Source: Bacteroidota bacterium (GTDB lineage: Bacteria; Bacteroidota; Bacteroidia; Cytophagales; Cyclobacteriaceae). From it: a stretch of 64,000 nucleotides of DNA. Position numbers and translations under genes: made by a program. The notes beneath the pieces were generated by a model, which saw nothing but the letters and a program-made list of their open reading frames with translations, searched no databases and was not told where the DNA came from. Position 1 is the first letter of the stretch. Every line of letters starts with the position of its first letter. The stretch is from contig JAJRQT010000044.1 in the NCBI GenBank assembly GCA_024280115.1, positions 1 to 64,000 of the forward strand, read 5' to 3'. Shown one piece after another: positions 1 through 7,925 of the stretch.

Positions 1-180
1 ATTATTTTTGGTTCAGAAATGGAAAAGCTAAAAGTTAGTTCGAAATCCATCAGAAATCAGAAAATTAAGAGTGCAATAAAATATTAAAATAATTATATTG
101 CAAAAACGAGAGATGCGTTTTCTTAGTGACACTAATTACAAAGCAAAAGGAAGTCATAATATTAATTTAATTGAATAATA

Positions 181-798
181 ATGATCAAGGAACTATTAGA
201 ATTTATCTGGAAATATAATCTGAAGGAAGATTTCCTAAAAGGCAAACTTATTTATGAACGTCAATTACAGGCGCTTCTATATTATTATCTAAGAGCGAAT
301 TTGGATGCAATTTACAACGCCTGGATTGAACCAACAATATATTTTACAGGAGGAAGTCATTCGGATAACACAAAGTTACTCGAGAAAACTAAGCCGGATA
401 TTATTATTACTGAGGATGAAACCAGGACAGTTCAGGCAATAATTGAGTTAAAGTTCAAACCATGGGAAGAGGCCAGTTGGAAAGAGGATATTTCGAAGTT
501 GTTTAGTTTTCAAGAAGAGAGCGAAAATAAAAGTAGATTATTACTTGGATGGAAACCCATCGATTCTAATTGGCAAAAGCAAAAGAATCAAGAGGAACTT
601 GTATATTCACTAAATCCAGATGCTGTATTTGGTTTTTTTGTTGGCGCGCGCCCAGATGCTGAAGCAGTTAAGGTTATAGATAGTCAAGGCCAAAAAATTC
701 CAAAAGACCTTTTACATCTTGTGAGTTTTATTGAGCCCCATAAAGGTGGCGTATATTTTGGAGAGGCCAAGGAAAAGTATGTTCAGAAAAATACTTGA
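181..798 (+). CDS. PD-(D/E)XK nuclease-like protein
   Basis: This 205-residue cytoplasmic protein has the layout of the PD-(D/E)XK nuclease fold. An N-terminal helix carries Glu26 (YERQLQALLYYYL), a beta strand carries Pro72-Asp73 (KPDIII), and the next strand carries Glu89-Leu90-Lys91 (IIELKF). That spacing is the usual metal-binding triad of restriction-like nucleases and Holliday-junction resolvases. No signal peptide, membrane segment or DNA-recognition domain is visible, and no methyltransferase or partner gene lies nearby. The role is therefore open: an orphan restriction-type or defence nuclease, or a family that keeps the fold for another purpose. The fold call rests on motifs alone; the function is unassigned. 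Confidence 0.6.
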   Translation: MIKELLEFIWKYNLKEDFLKGKLIYERQLQALLYYYLRANLDAIYNAWIEPTIYFTGGSHSDNTKLLEKTKPDIIITEDETRTVQAIIELKFKPWEEASWKEDISKLFSFQEESENKSRLLLGWKPIDSNWQKQKNQEELVYSLNPDAVFGFFVGARPDAEAVKVIDSQGQKIPKDLLHLVSFIEPHKGGVYFGEAKEKYVQKNT

Positions 799-1024
799 AA
801 AGTAACAAGTCAATGGCTTTCGGAATGATCTAATAACGGATTGATTGCAAGTTTGTTCCTGCTTTTTCATTGCCATAGAATATAGTACTCATCATCGCCT
901 AACCAACATCTCCCGCCAAATTGTCTGTTGGGATTTTATTGCATATGCTTAGAATTTTATGTAAATAGTAAGTTAATATTCAAATATTGACAAGAACCAA
1001 GTATATACCAAAACGCGATAATTT

Positions 1025-1663
1025 ATGGCAACTGAATTAAATGTAGTTGCACCCTACACAAAAGGCTGGGACTCGCAGAACCAATACGACCAGGAAGAGG
1101 CTCGAATTGTTCGCAATGCACCAAATACATGGGAAGTTATTCTGGGATACAATGGCCTTGCTGATCTTATAAATAAAATCAATCAACTACTTACGATCGA
1201 TCCGGATCACCCTTGCTTGAAGACTTTGGAGATTGATGCTCACGGCAGTCCTATTTCGATCAATGATATGACCCGAATTGATGTCAATACATGGTCAGCA
1301 CAATTGAAGACACTGAATTGGTGTGATGAAGCTAGTATTTACCTTTCCGGATGCAATACCGGTCTCGCGCGGACGACACGAATCACTGATCCAGCGCGTG
1401 TTGGCCCAATTGCGCAACAATTAGCCAACGCGTTGCAATTTAATGCTGCCAGCTTTGCTCATAAAATCCGGGTCTATGGGTCTAATGGGTATTTGAGTGG
1501 AACTCATGTTGAAGGGAACGAAAATACAGTTGACACATTCACTGAACGTGAGTGGAGCTGGTCTTTCCCTCCATGGACAACAACAGTTTGGAAAAAATAC
1601 CCTGGCGGTTCAAATTCGTCAGGCAACGCTTGCTGGATCGGATTTAAAAATGGAAATTGGTAA
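1025..1663 (+). CDS. Caspase-like (clan CD) peptidase-domain protein
   Basis: This 212-residue protein lacks a signal peptide. It has two features of caspase/gingipain-type cysteine peptidases: a strand ending in His-Gly (LEIDAHGSP, His73) and, about 37 residues later, a strand ending in Gly-Cys (IYLSGCNTG, Cys110), the expected catalytic dyad. The DUF4347 and caspase-like families use the same arrangement. No death-domain-like adaptor, transmembrane segment or second effector domain is visible. The gene and its partner at 1663 look richer in GC than the AT-rich neighbours, which suggests transfer. The stop codon overlaps the ATG of the next gene by one base, so the two are very probably translated together. 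Substrate and trigger are unknown. Confidence 0.55.
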   Translation: MATELNVVAPYTKGWDSQNQYDQEEARIVRNAPNTWEVILGYNGLADLINKINQLLTIDPDHPCLKTLEIDAHGSPISINDMTRIDVNTWSAQLKTLNWCDEASIYLSGCNTGLARTTRITDPARVGPIAQQLANALQFNAASFAHKIRVYGSNGYLSGTHVEGNENTVDTFTEREWSWSFPPWTTTVWKKYPGGSNSSGNACWIGFKNGNW

Positions 1664-1989
1664 TGGCGATGATAGTAACAGTTAAAGAATATGGTACACA
1701 AAACGAAATTACGTTGGATTCGTATCAACGTAATTTATTTCTGAACGAAATCAAGCGCGTCCGTGGATCATGGTTGACCAGATTATTCAGGGATATTTTT
1801 GCACTGATTTCAAAGCGTGTACGCCCAACACTCGTCCGCCCTGACTGTCAAATTATTGTTGAAAATAATGGGCGCGTAACCGAGTATCTACTACACGGAG
1901 AGTTTGTATTGTACAAGAAAGGTAGTCGGGTCAACCATCAGTTCTACATGGGAGTGCTATTGCAATATTGGCTTGGAATGCTGCCTTAA
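1663..1989 (+). CDS. Small partner of the caspase-like protein
   Basis: A 108-residue basic protein of unknown family. An in-frame TTG lies at 1657, but the ATG at 1663 is preferred because it shares its A with the TAA of the upstream gene, a classic stop-start overlap. The middle is rich in arginine and hydrophobic residues (roughly residues 30-55) and the C-terminus ends in an aromatic hydrophobic stretch, so it may associate with a membrane or with its neighbour. Coupling to the caspase-like gene suggests a regulator, inhibitor or substrate of that peptidase. This is inference from position only. Confidence 0.5.
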   Translation: MAMIVTVKEYGTQNEITLDSYQRNLFLNEIKRVRGSWLTRLFRDIFALISKRVRPTLVRPDCQIIVENNGRVTEYLLHGEFVLYKKGSRVNHQFYMGVLLQYWLGMLP

Positions 1990-2387
1990 TTTGTTCTGAC
2001 GCAATATCAACGAAAAGTTCAATCTGCATAGGTTCATGTAGATATTTGGAGCATATGGCATTCAAAATTCCTTGATGACAAATGAATGCTAAACCGCTCC
2101 TTTAACTTAAAAAGACAAGGAAGTACTATTGTATCCTTTGGATTGCTGCGCAAGTCTGACATGCTATTTGCAGCATCTTTAAAATTCCTCAAGATAGCTC
2201 CTTGGCCTGAAAGAAGCTTCGATTCACTCCACTATCGCCCGAAAGAGTTCAACCTCGTCCATTTGTTTATGAAACTTCCACTCCCACAACTGTGCCGTGG
2301 TATGGTTTCTCTGTGGGTTGCAGGTAGTACAAGTTGACATAGTTTTTAAAAATCATGGAAATATAAACGTATGTCAACGTACTCGAT
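1990..2387. other. Gap without a convincing gene
   Basis: About 400 bases between the small partner gene and the ImmA/IrrE-like gene. An 83-codon open frame exists at 2086-2337, but its translation has no domain-like pattern and I do not accept it. No terminator or repeat is evident. Confidence 0.4.
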
Positions 2388-3041
2388 ATGTATAATATTT
2401 TAACATGGAAGCAAAAGGCAATTATTTTTTCTAAAAAATTGAAAGTTGTTGACTACAATCACAAAGGATTAAATGACTTAGTAAACCAAATACATATTTA
2501 TTCATATATTAAAAATGGTGTATCTAAATTATTAGCTGATTTATTAGATGTAGGTGTTAAATTTATTTATGTCTCTCATCTATCAAAAACATATTTGGAT
2601 GGTGCTGCATTCCATTATGAAAACAATCCAATTATTGCTTTAACAGGTCGCTACAACAGATTAGATAATTTCTTTTTTACTCTTGCTCATGAGATTTTTC
2701 ACGTCTTGAATGACTTAAATAATGACAGTTCTAATTCTATTTTTGTAGATGACACTGTAAAAGGAGGAGGAATTAAAATTTCTATAAAGGAAAAAAAGGC
2801 TAATAAAAATGCTGGAAGAGTCTTACTAAAGGACAAAATATATGAGTATTTTTCCGGTAGTATACATTACTTGCCTTATGATAAAGTAATGGAGTTTTCT
2901 AGGGAAAATAAATTACATCCATCAATAATGATGGGAATTTTAGCTTTTAATAAACCAAATATGCCTTTTTCAGCAGTTCAAAGATATGCGGACACTATTA
3001 GAGATAAGATTCCTTCTAAATACAAAGCCGATCTGATTTAA
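2388..3041 (+). CDS. ImmA/IrrE-type metallo-endopeptidase, no HTH domain
   Basis: A 217-residue protein with a zinc-binding HExxH helix at residues 101-105 (LAHEIFHVL) and a downstream EKKANKNAGRVLL segment starting at Glu135. That pattern is the third-ligand helix of the ImmA/IrrE (COG2856) family. Such proteases usually cleave a phage or stress repressor and are often fused to an N-terminal XRE helix-turn-helix; here residues 1-90 show no such domain, and no repressor gene is adjacent. The sequence is very AT-rich and Lys/Asn-rich compared with the genes just upstream. It could be an antitoxin-like or phage-derived protease fragment with its partner lost. The family call is good; the biological role is unknown. 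Confidence 0.7.
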   Translation: MYNILTWKQKAIIFSKKLKVVDYNHKGLNDLVNQIHIYSYIKNGVSKLLADLLDVGVKFIYVSHLSKTYLDGAAFHYENNPIIALTGRYNRLDNFFFTLAHEIFHVLNDLNNDSSNSIFVDDTVKGGGIKISIKEKKANKNAGRVLLKDKIYEYFSGSIHYLPYDKVMEFSRENKLHPSIMMGILAFNKPNMPFSAVQRYADTIRDKIPSKYKADLI

Positions 3042-3719
3042 TATATAGGCACCCCACTTATTTCTCCTACGCGATAGTCTGTTGGCTTGGTATGCAATTA
3101 GATGCTTGGTCCTGGACACAAGTTTCTTAGAAAATATAACAACAAGACTTTTCCATTTTCTTTCATCTTACACCATGAGGAAAGTTTATTAGTTGTGTAA
3201 TCAGTTTCCTCTTAATCAAAAGAAGATAAACAAAGGATTGAAGGCAACTAAAAAATTACTATTGAGAGCGGTTAATTGCACATTTTGAGAATTTATTTGA
3301 AAAAAGCCAATAGGATTCAAGACAATTCTACATCGACACGCCAGTACCCAATACAAATGAATGATAAACGCTTGAGCAGCTGTGATAAAGACGGACAGGT
3401 CCAACTCAATCACAGCTCCGCATTTTACAACCTATTAGAAAAGGTCTATCCCGATTGGAGAATAACAAAAGATCAGCTGGAGAAGTTGATGGTGTGAGGC
3501 AAATTTGATATCAAAAAGTAATACACTTGATTTTAGAATCTATCTGGCAATCATTACCCACTATCAAAATAATACGTGATTTTGTTGCTATTTTCATGAA
3601 TATTTATTAAACTTTATACGCAATTTGTCAATACTCCATATTAAATGGAGGTAATAATGTTTCTATTTATAATAGGAAAAAACAGTTAGTTAATTACCAA
3701 ACACCAACCTTCTCGAAAA
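3042..3719. other. Gap with one weak small ORF
   Basis: This 680-base stretch has no clear gene. A weak plus-strand frame at 3276-3497 (TTG start, 73 codons; 46 codons from an internal ATG) ends in a protein-like segment (FYNLLEKVYPDWRITKDQL) that could be the end of a lost gene. A short motif shared with position 909-931 lies at 3063-3085. No terminator is recognisable. Confidence 0.35.
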
Positions 3720-4445
3720 ATGAATTCCTTAAGATTTATTAATTATGCTTCACTAACTTTTTGCTTTATTTTCTTGGAATGTAAATCCAAGAGGACAGAC
3801 CAATTCGCTAATACGCAATCTGGTCAACAGATCATGCAGGTCCAAAATTCGTCTTCATGTAATATTGAATCTGCTGTATTAATCGGTGCATTGTATGTGG
3901 CATCATCTCCAATGAAAGATCAATCTATTATTCAGAACGTTGTAAATGAGTATGATTATTTGCTTGGAGAAAATAGTAGTACAATAAGATGCATGCGCAA
4001 TCTTGGAAATAGACTTGTCCAATATGGTTATCAAAATTTCAATTTTAATGCCAATGATGAGAATAGAATAAGGGGGAGAGTAAATAATATGACAGCTGGT
4101 GCAGATATTGATGGAGGACGTGTAGCAGATAATGTGGTTAACAGCATGAGGCAAGCATCTCTCCAACCAATAGTTATTGGACAAGAATTACAATGGCTCG
4201 CACAAGTAATTCCTGATGCAGCAGGAGATGATTGGTACAATTATAACAATACAGGCACAGCACTGAGGCAATTAGCCATGCAAGAAGCGGCGCAGTATAA
4301 GGCAATTATCGAATTATATGGTGCATTTGATCCCGAACTACAATCTGTTTTAGGAGCAGTAACGCCACAAATGAATCAATTTATTGATAATTATGGTATA
4401 TGGTATATCATCGCTTGTGGAGTTCATTTGGGTATATTTCAATAA
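3720..4445 (+). CDS. Hypothetical lipoprotein (241 aa)
   Basis: The protein begins with a hydrophobic signal and a lipobox-like FLEC ending at Cys21, so it is probably lipid-anchored in the envelope. The mature part is largely helical and rich in Gln and Asn, and I do not recognise its family. It is the first of four same-strand genes (3720-6980) that all look exported or membrane-bound and end with a secreted metallopeptidase. The spacing to the next gene is 80 bases, so co-transcription is possible but not proven. Confidence 0.6.
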   Translation: MNSLRFINYASLTFCFIFLECKSKRTDQFANTQSGQQIMQVQNSSSCNIESAVLIGALYVASSPMKDQSIIQNVVNEYDYLLGENSSTIRCMRNLGNRLVQYGYQNFNFNANDENRIRGRVNNMTAGADIDGGRVADNVVNSMRQASLQPIVIGQELQWLAQVIPDAAGDDWYNYNNTGTALRQLAMQEAAQYKAIIELYGAFDPELQSVLGAVTPQMNQFIDNYGIWYIIACGVHLGIFQ

Positions 4446-4525
4446 TATGAAAGCCATATCTACTTGAATATTTTTCATTTGTATTAGTCAATTAATTTCT
4501 GTTATAAAATCAAACTACAATCACC

Positions 4526-5056
4526 ATGAGCTGTAAATACTTAAAATCCCATATTCTATTACTTTACTTGTGTTTCAATGTCTTATTTTCATGTAAAGAA
4601 AAATGTAGTGAAATTTCTGTTCCTGAAATTAAGCAAGTGCTTTTTGCTGCTTATGAGAATCCCGAAACTTTTGATGATTTTGTTAGTGCCAATCGGGATT
4701 TATTTAATTCGGATTTTATGGAGTGCTTCAATAACAATCTTGACATGATGAGAGCGATTGAAGAAGATGAACGAGAAATATGTGATGATGCGCATGTCTT
4801 TGGCAGTGATTTCTGGCATCAATGTCATAATGAAGTAGATCAAAACTATGGCAATGCTGTAGCTTTTAATACAGCAATACTCAATGCAATTAATGGTGTA
4901 AGGTCATTTGGGAATAGTGATGCTGGTAAAACACTAATTGCCATGAAACTATTATTCCCTCAAGATTACAGCTTTATGATTAATTTTCTTAAATCCTATA
5001 CTAATGAGATTGCAGTAAAATGTGAATCATGCGAAAAGGTATTCTTTTTATCTTAA
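4526..5056 (+). CDS. Hypothetical lipoprotein (176 aa)
   Basis: A signal peptide ending in LFSC gives a lipidated Cys23. The mature region is acidic and contains several further cysteines, including a C-terminal CESCEK motif, which suggests disulfides in the periplasm or at the surface. The family is not recognised. The gene lies 9 bases upstream of the membrane-protein gene at 5066, so the two are almost certainly one transcript. It resembles its upstream neighbour in size and layout (short lipoprotein, helical mature part) but no clear sequence similarity is seen. Confidence 0.6.
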   Translation: MSCKYLKSHILLLYLCFNVLFSCKEKCSEISVPEIKQVLFAAYENPETFDDFVSANRDLFNSDFMECFNNNLDMMRAIEEDEREICDDAHVFGSDFWHQCHNEVDQNYGNAVAFNTAILNAINGVRSFGNSDAGKTLIAMKLLFPQDYSFMINFLKSYTNEIAVKCESCEKVFFLS

Positions 5057-5065
5057 TAAAAAACA

Positions 5066-5674
5066 ATGGAAAACGAAGCAATATTATTTATTTTCCGAGG
5101 CCTGGAAAGATTAGCCATAGTAACAATAGCAGGAATACTCATTTATTTAGGCTACAAACTTTTTATTCTTTTGCCAAATAAAACGAATAGTGAGGGTAAA
5201 ATAGAATTACCTGGTGGTATATCAATTTATCTAAGTAGGATTGGCCCTGGAGCATTTTTAGCTCTTTTTGGAGCAATAATTTTGGTCTATTCCGTCAAAA
5301 CTCAGCTTAATACGAATTTGGATAATGGCAAAAATGATTCAATACCAGAAGTAATATATATGGCGAATACAGAAAAGTTAGCAAGCATTATTCAGTGGGA
5401 AGAAATTTATTTAGAAATAGATATCGAAAGCCTAAACAAACTCAATAACACAATAGAAAACATGATTGAAAGTGGGGAAGAAAAACCAATTGATTTTCAA
5501 CTTGCGGCTAAATTAAGTCCGAGCATTACAAGAATCAAAGGAATGATGATGCTTCGTCATTGGAAAAAAGAATGGGGAGATTCAATTATTTTCTACAACT
5601 GGATAAAAGAAGGTGTAAGTGATAAAGCACCACCAGAAATTGAAAAAGCTGTTGAATTCTTTAATAGAAACTAA
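5066..5674 (+). CDS. Two-helix membrane protein (202 aa)
   Basis: Two transmembrane helices are visible, about residues 16-36 and 64-82, separated by a short polar loop. A soluble, mostly helical C-terminal domain of about 120 residues follows. No enzyme motif is seen. It sits between a lipoprotein gene (9 bases upstream) and a secreted metallopeptidase gene (7 bases downstream), which suggests one envelope complex or a substrate/regulator relation. Function is not assigned. Confidence 0.6.
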   Translation: MENEAILFIFRGLERLAIVTIAGILIYLGYKLFILLPNKTNSEGKIELPGGISIYLSRIGPGAFLALFGAIILVYSVKTQLNTNLDNGKNDSIPEVIYMANTEKLASIIQWEEIYLEIDIESLNKLNNTIENMIESGEEKPIDFQLAAKLSPSITRIKGMMMLRHWKKEWGDSIIFYNWIKEGVSDKAPPEIEKAVEFFNRN

Positions 5675-5681
5675 TATTATC

Positions 5682-6980
5682 ATGAAATCCATCTACTTAT
5701 ATTTACTAATACTTCTCATCACAATTCCAGGTTTAGCTCAAGATTTTCACAATTTCTATGATAATTCCACACTGGAATATTGGAAAGGCAGATATGGCCC
5801 AAATGTTAAAGCTAATTATCAAGAGCAAATGGCGAGTTTTGTTCCCAATTCGTGTAGAATTAATCTTATTGTTCCTAAGCTACCGGATTCTAAAGTTGAT
5901 GCATTTAATTTCTATGCAGATGGAAATGATGTGGTAATTCCTGCCTCTGCCATACTATTTTTAGACCAAATTATCACATCTTATGTATGGCTTGAACAAA
6001 ATGGATTTTCTATTGAAACAGTAAATGATTATTTGGGTATGCTAAAGCACCAGTCATTTAGCAAATATCCTTTACCTTGGCCTACATTAGGTATTCCTGA
6101 TAATCCGTATTCAAATTCCCGGATTGATCAACTCACTCAAGAATATCTTAAAACTTCTCTTTTATGGATCATGGCACATGAAGTAGGCCATGTTTGTTTA
6201 GGCCATCAAAGGTCAAATATTAAAAATGAAATTGAAGCTGATAGTTATGCAACTGAGATGTTCCGTAAAATGGGATATCCTCCAAAGGGAATGATTTACT
6301 ATTTTTTGGCTATGATGAATTTCCTGCCTCATGAAGGTGACTTTATAGATATAAATTCTTGGAATTCGTTTAATTCAAAGCATGGCACACATCCAATGTC
6401 AATAGATAGGCTTGCAAGATTATCGCAGGATCTTCAAAGGAATCCTGAAGATTTCGTAAGAAATCTTATTGCACCATCTTCAAATGAAGCACGAAAATTA
6501 ATACGTGCTACGAGAATGATTGATGAATTGGTTATCGAACTAAGAGATCAAGCGACTAAAGATGCGCTAACCGTACGCGCCTTAGCAGCAAGTCCAAATA
6601 ATCTAACTCCAAGGACGAAAGACGAACCTAATTGGACACCCAAACCAAAGAGGATTACTCATGCTGAGTTTGAAGGAAGTTATGAAGGCCTTTTTAATCA
6701 TTATCTTCAGAATGGAAGACTTGAACCACTCTATATGGAAATGAGTCTGTCTCGAAATGGAAATAAAGTTGAAGGTAATTTCAATTTTGGTTTGAGTACG
6801 GGTAGCGTGACAGGAGTAGTCAGTCCGGATAACGAATTATTGTATGAATGGAGATGGGGGAACGCAAATGGAAATGGGCAACTTAGAAAGTCTGTGAGTC
6901 ATAAATTTGATCTTGAAGCAAATTGGGGGTATCAAACAAGTAATAGTAATGGAGGGACATGGAAATTATTTAAAAAATAA
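5682..6980 (+). CDS. Secreted M48-like zinc metallopeptidase
   Basis: The open frame extends upstream to 5619, but the ATG at 5682 is chosen because it gives a textbook signal peptide (hydrophobic core, then GLAQ) and avoids a long overlap with the previous gene. The resulting 432-residue protein has HEVGH at residues 166-170 and an E-I-E-A-D helix with Glu185, the usual third zinc ligand of M48-type peptidases. Residues from about 310 onward form a separate beta-rich domain with many Gly, Asn and Trp residues, which may bind substrate. It is the last gene of the 3720-6980 cluster. The protease class is well supported; the target is unknown. Confidence 0.75.
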   Translation: MKSIYLYLLILLITIPGLAQDFHNFYDNSTLEYWKGRYGPNVKANYQEQMASFVPNSCRINLIVPKLPDSKVDAFNFYADGNDVVIPASAILFLDQIITSYVWLEQNGFSIETVNDYLGMLKHQSFSKYPLPWPTLGIPDNPYSNSRIDQLTQEYLKTSLLWIMAHEVGHVCLGHQRSNIKNEIEADSYATEMFRKMGYPPKGMIYYFLAMMNFLPHEGDFIDINSWNSFNSKHGTHPMSIDRLARLSQDLQRNPEDFVRNLIAPSSNEARKLIRATRMIDELVIELRDQATKDALTVRALAASPNNLTPRTKDEPNWTPKPKRITHAEFEGSYEGLFNHYLQNGRLEPLYMEMSLSRNGNKVEGNFNFGLSTGSVTGVVSPDNELLYEWRWGNANGNGQLRKSVSHKFDLEANWGYQTSNSNGGTWKLFKK

Positions 6981-7292
6981 AGCCCTTGTATAATAAATTT
7001 TAAATAATCAACTCTACAATGATTTGTAATTAATTTCCTCCCTTAAGGTTGTCAACTAGCTTGTTAACCAAATAGTAACTTAGTCAGATTTTGCGGTGCT
7101 CCAATTTCAGAGAAGTTGTATTCCATTAAATTTATTTTTACCAGCATTCATTTAGTAAGCATACTGCTTTTTCTCCCAAAATCTATCTATCCATCGCTGC
7201 AACAAACCTGGATTGATTAGGATTGTCATAATATATACATATAAAATAATTAAATATTTTATTATTATAATAATATACGTATATTGTATATT
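6981..7292. other. Intergenic boundary of the mobile module
   Basis: About 310 bases without a gene separate the envelope cluster from the mobile-element genes. The right half becomes extremely AT-rich. I see no terminator with a T-run. Confidence 0.4.
7272..7285. promoter_or_regulatory. Possible operator palindrome
   Basis: A perfect 14-base palindrome, AATATACGTATATT, lies 7 bases before the ATG at 7293. It is placed where a repressor dimer could block translation or transcription of the mobile module. AT-rich surroundings make chance palindromes more likely, so this is tentative. Confidence 0.3.
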
Positions 7293-7925
7293 ATGAATTA
7301 CGAAGCTAAAGATTTACCCTACAACCAATTTGAGAAGATTGGCATGAGCAAGCGGGAAGTGCTTGGGATGCCACCGGAAGATTTGAAAGCCCTGCTGACA
7401 GGTAGAACAACCAATTTGCAAGCCATCAGGATTAAAGATCAGGATGTGGAGCAAAGCATGAAGGTAAAGTTGAGTGTACAGCGATTTGCTGATGGTTCTT
7501 TAAATTTAATGGTCCATCCAATTCGGAAGGAGATTAAAAATGATGACAAACTCAATGATGCTCAGCTGGAAACCTTAAAGAAAGGAGAGACGCTTATTGC
7601 TCCAAAAATCTCCATGAATGGTGAAAAGGAATTGTATTTATTCCAACTGGACCATGAAACCAATGAGATCGTAAAAACCAGGTTGAATAGTATTTCCGTC
7701 CCAAGGTACCTGATGGATGTTGAGCTTACTCCACAAAACAGATCCGATTTGCTTCAAGGCAAGACCATCAAGCTGGAAGACAAATTCGGCAAAACCCATA
7801 TAGTCGCTATTGATCTCATCAATCCAAATGGATACTCCATAAAAAGCCAGGATCAAAAACAACAATTATCAGTTGATCGGGGTGCCAAGGAAGAACCCAC
7901 AATCCAAACTGGAAGAAAGCTGTAA
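7293..7925 (+). CDS. DUF4099/DUF3945 mobile-element protein
   Basis: The ATG at 7293 is chosen over an in-frame TTG at 7284. The 210-residue protein starts with the typical DUF4099 pattern (NYEAKDLPYNQFEKIG, then MPPEDLKALLTGR). It continues with DUF3945-type repeats in which a strand, a 'GKT/GET' turn and a short helix recur at about residues 105-165. Proteins of this kind are widespread in Bacteroidota conjugative and integrative elements, usually beside Toprim and SSB genes as here. The biochemical role is not known. The stop codon overlaps the start of the Toprim gene by one base, so the two are coupled. Confidence 0.8.
   Translation: MNYEAKDLPYNQFEKIGMSKREVLGMPPEDLKALLTGRTTNLQAIRIKDQDVEQSMKVKLSVQRFADGSLNLMVHPIRKEIKNDDKLNDAQLETLKKGETLIAPKISMNGEKELYLFQLDHETNEIVKTRLNSISVPRYLMDVELTPQNRSDLLQGKTIKLEDKFGKTHIVAIDLINPNGYSIKSQDQKQQLSVDRGAKEEPTIQTGRKL

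Noticed and set aside
1-87. 28-codon open frame at the left edge
   Set aside because: It could be the end of a truncated gene, but it is Lys-rich, has no domain pattern and is short enough to be chance in AT-rich DNA.
900-945. attC-like CCTAAC/GTTGGG region suggesting an integron cassette
   Set aside because: Only short core-like matches; no integrase and no second matching attC-type hairpin.
2086-2337. 83-codon open frame
   Set aside because: No start context, domain or coupling; the composition looks like non-coding DNA.
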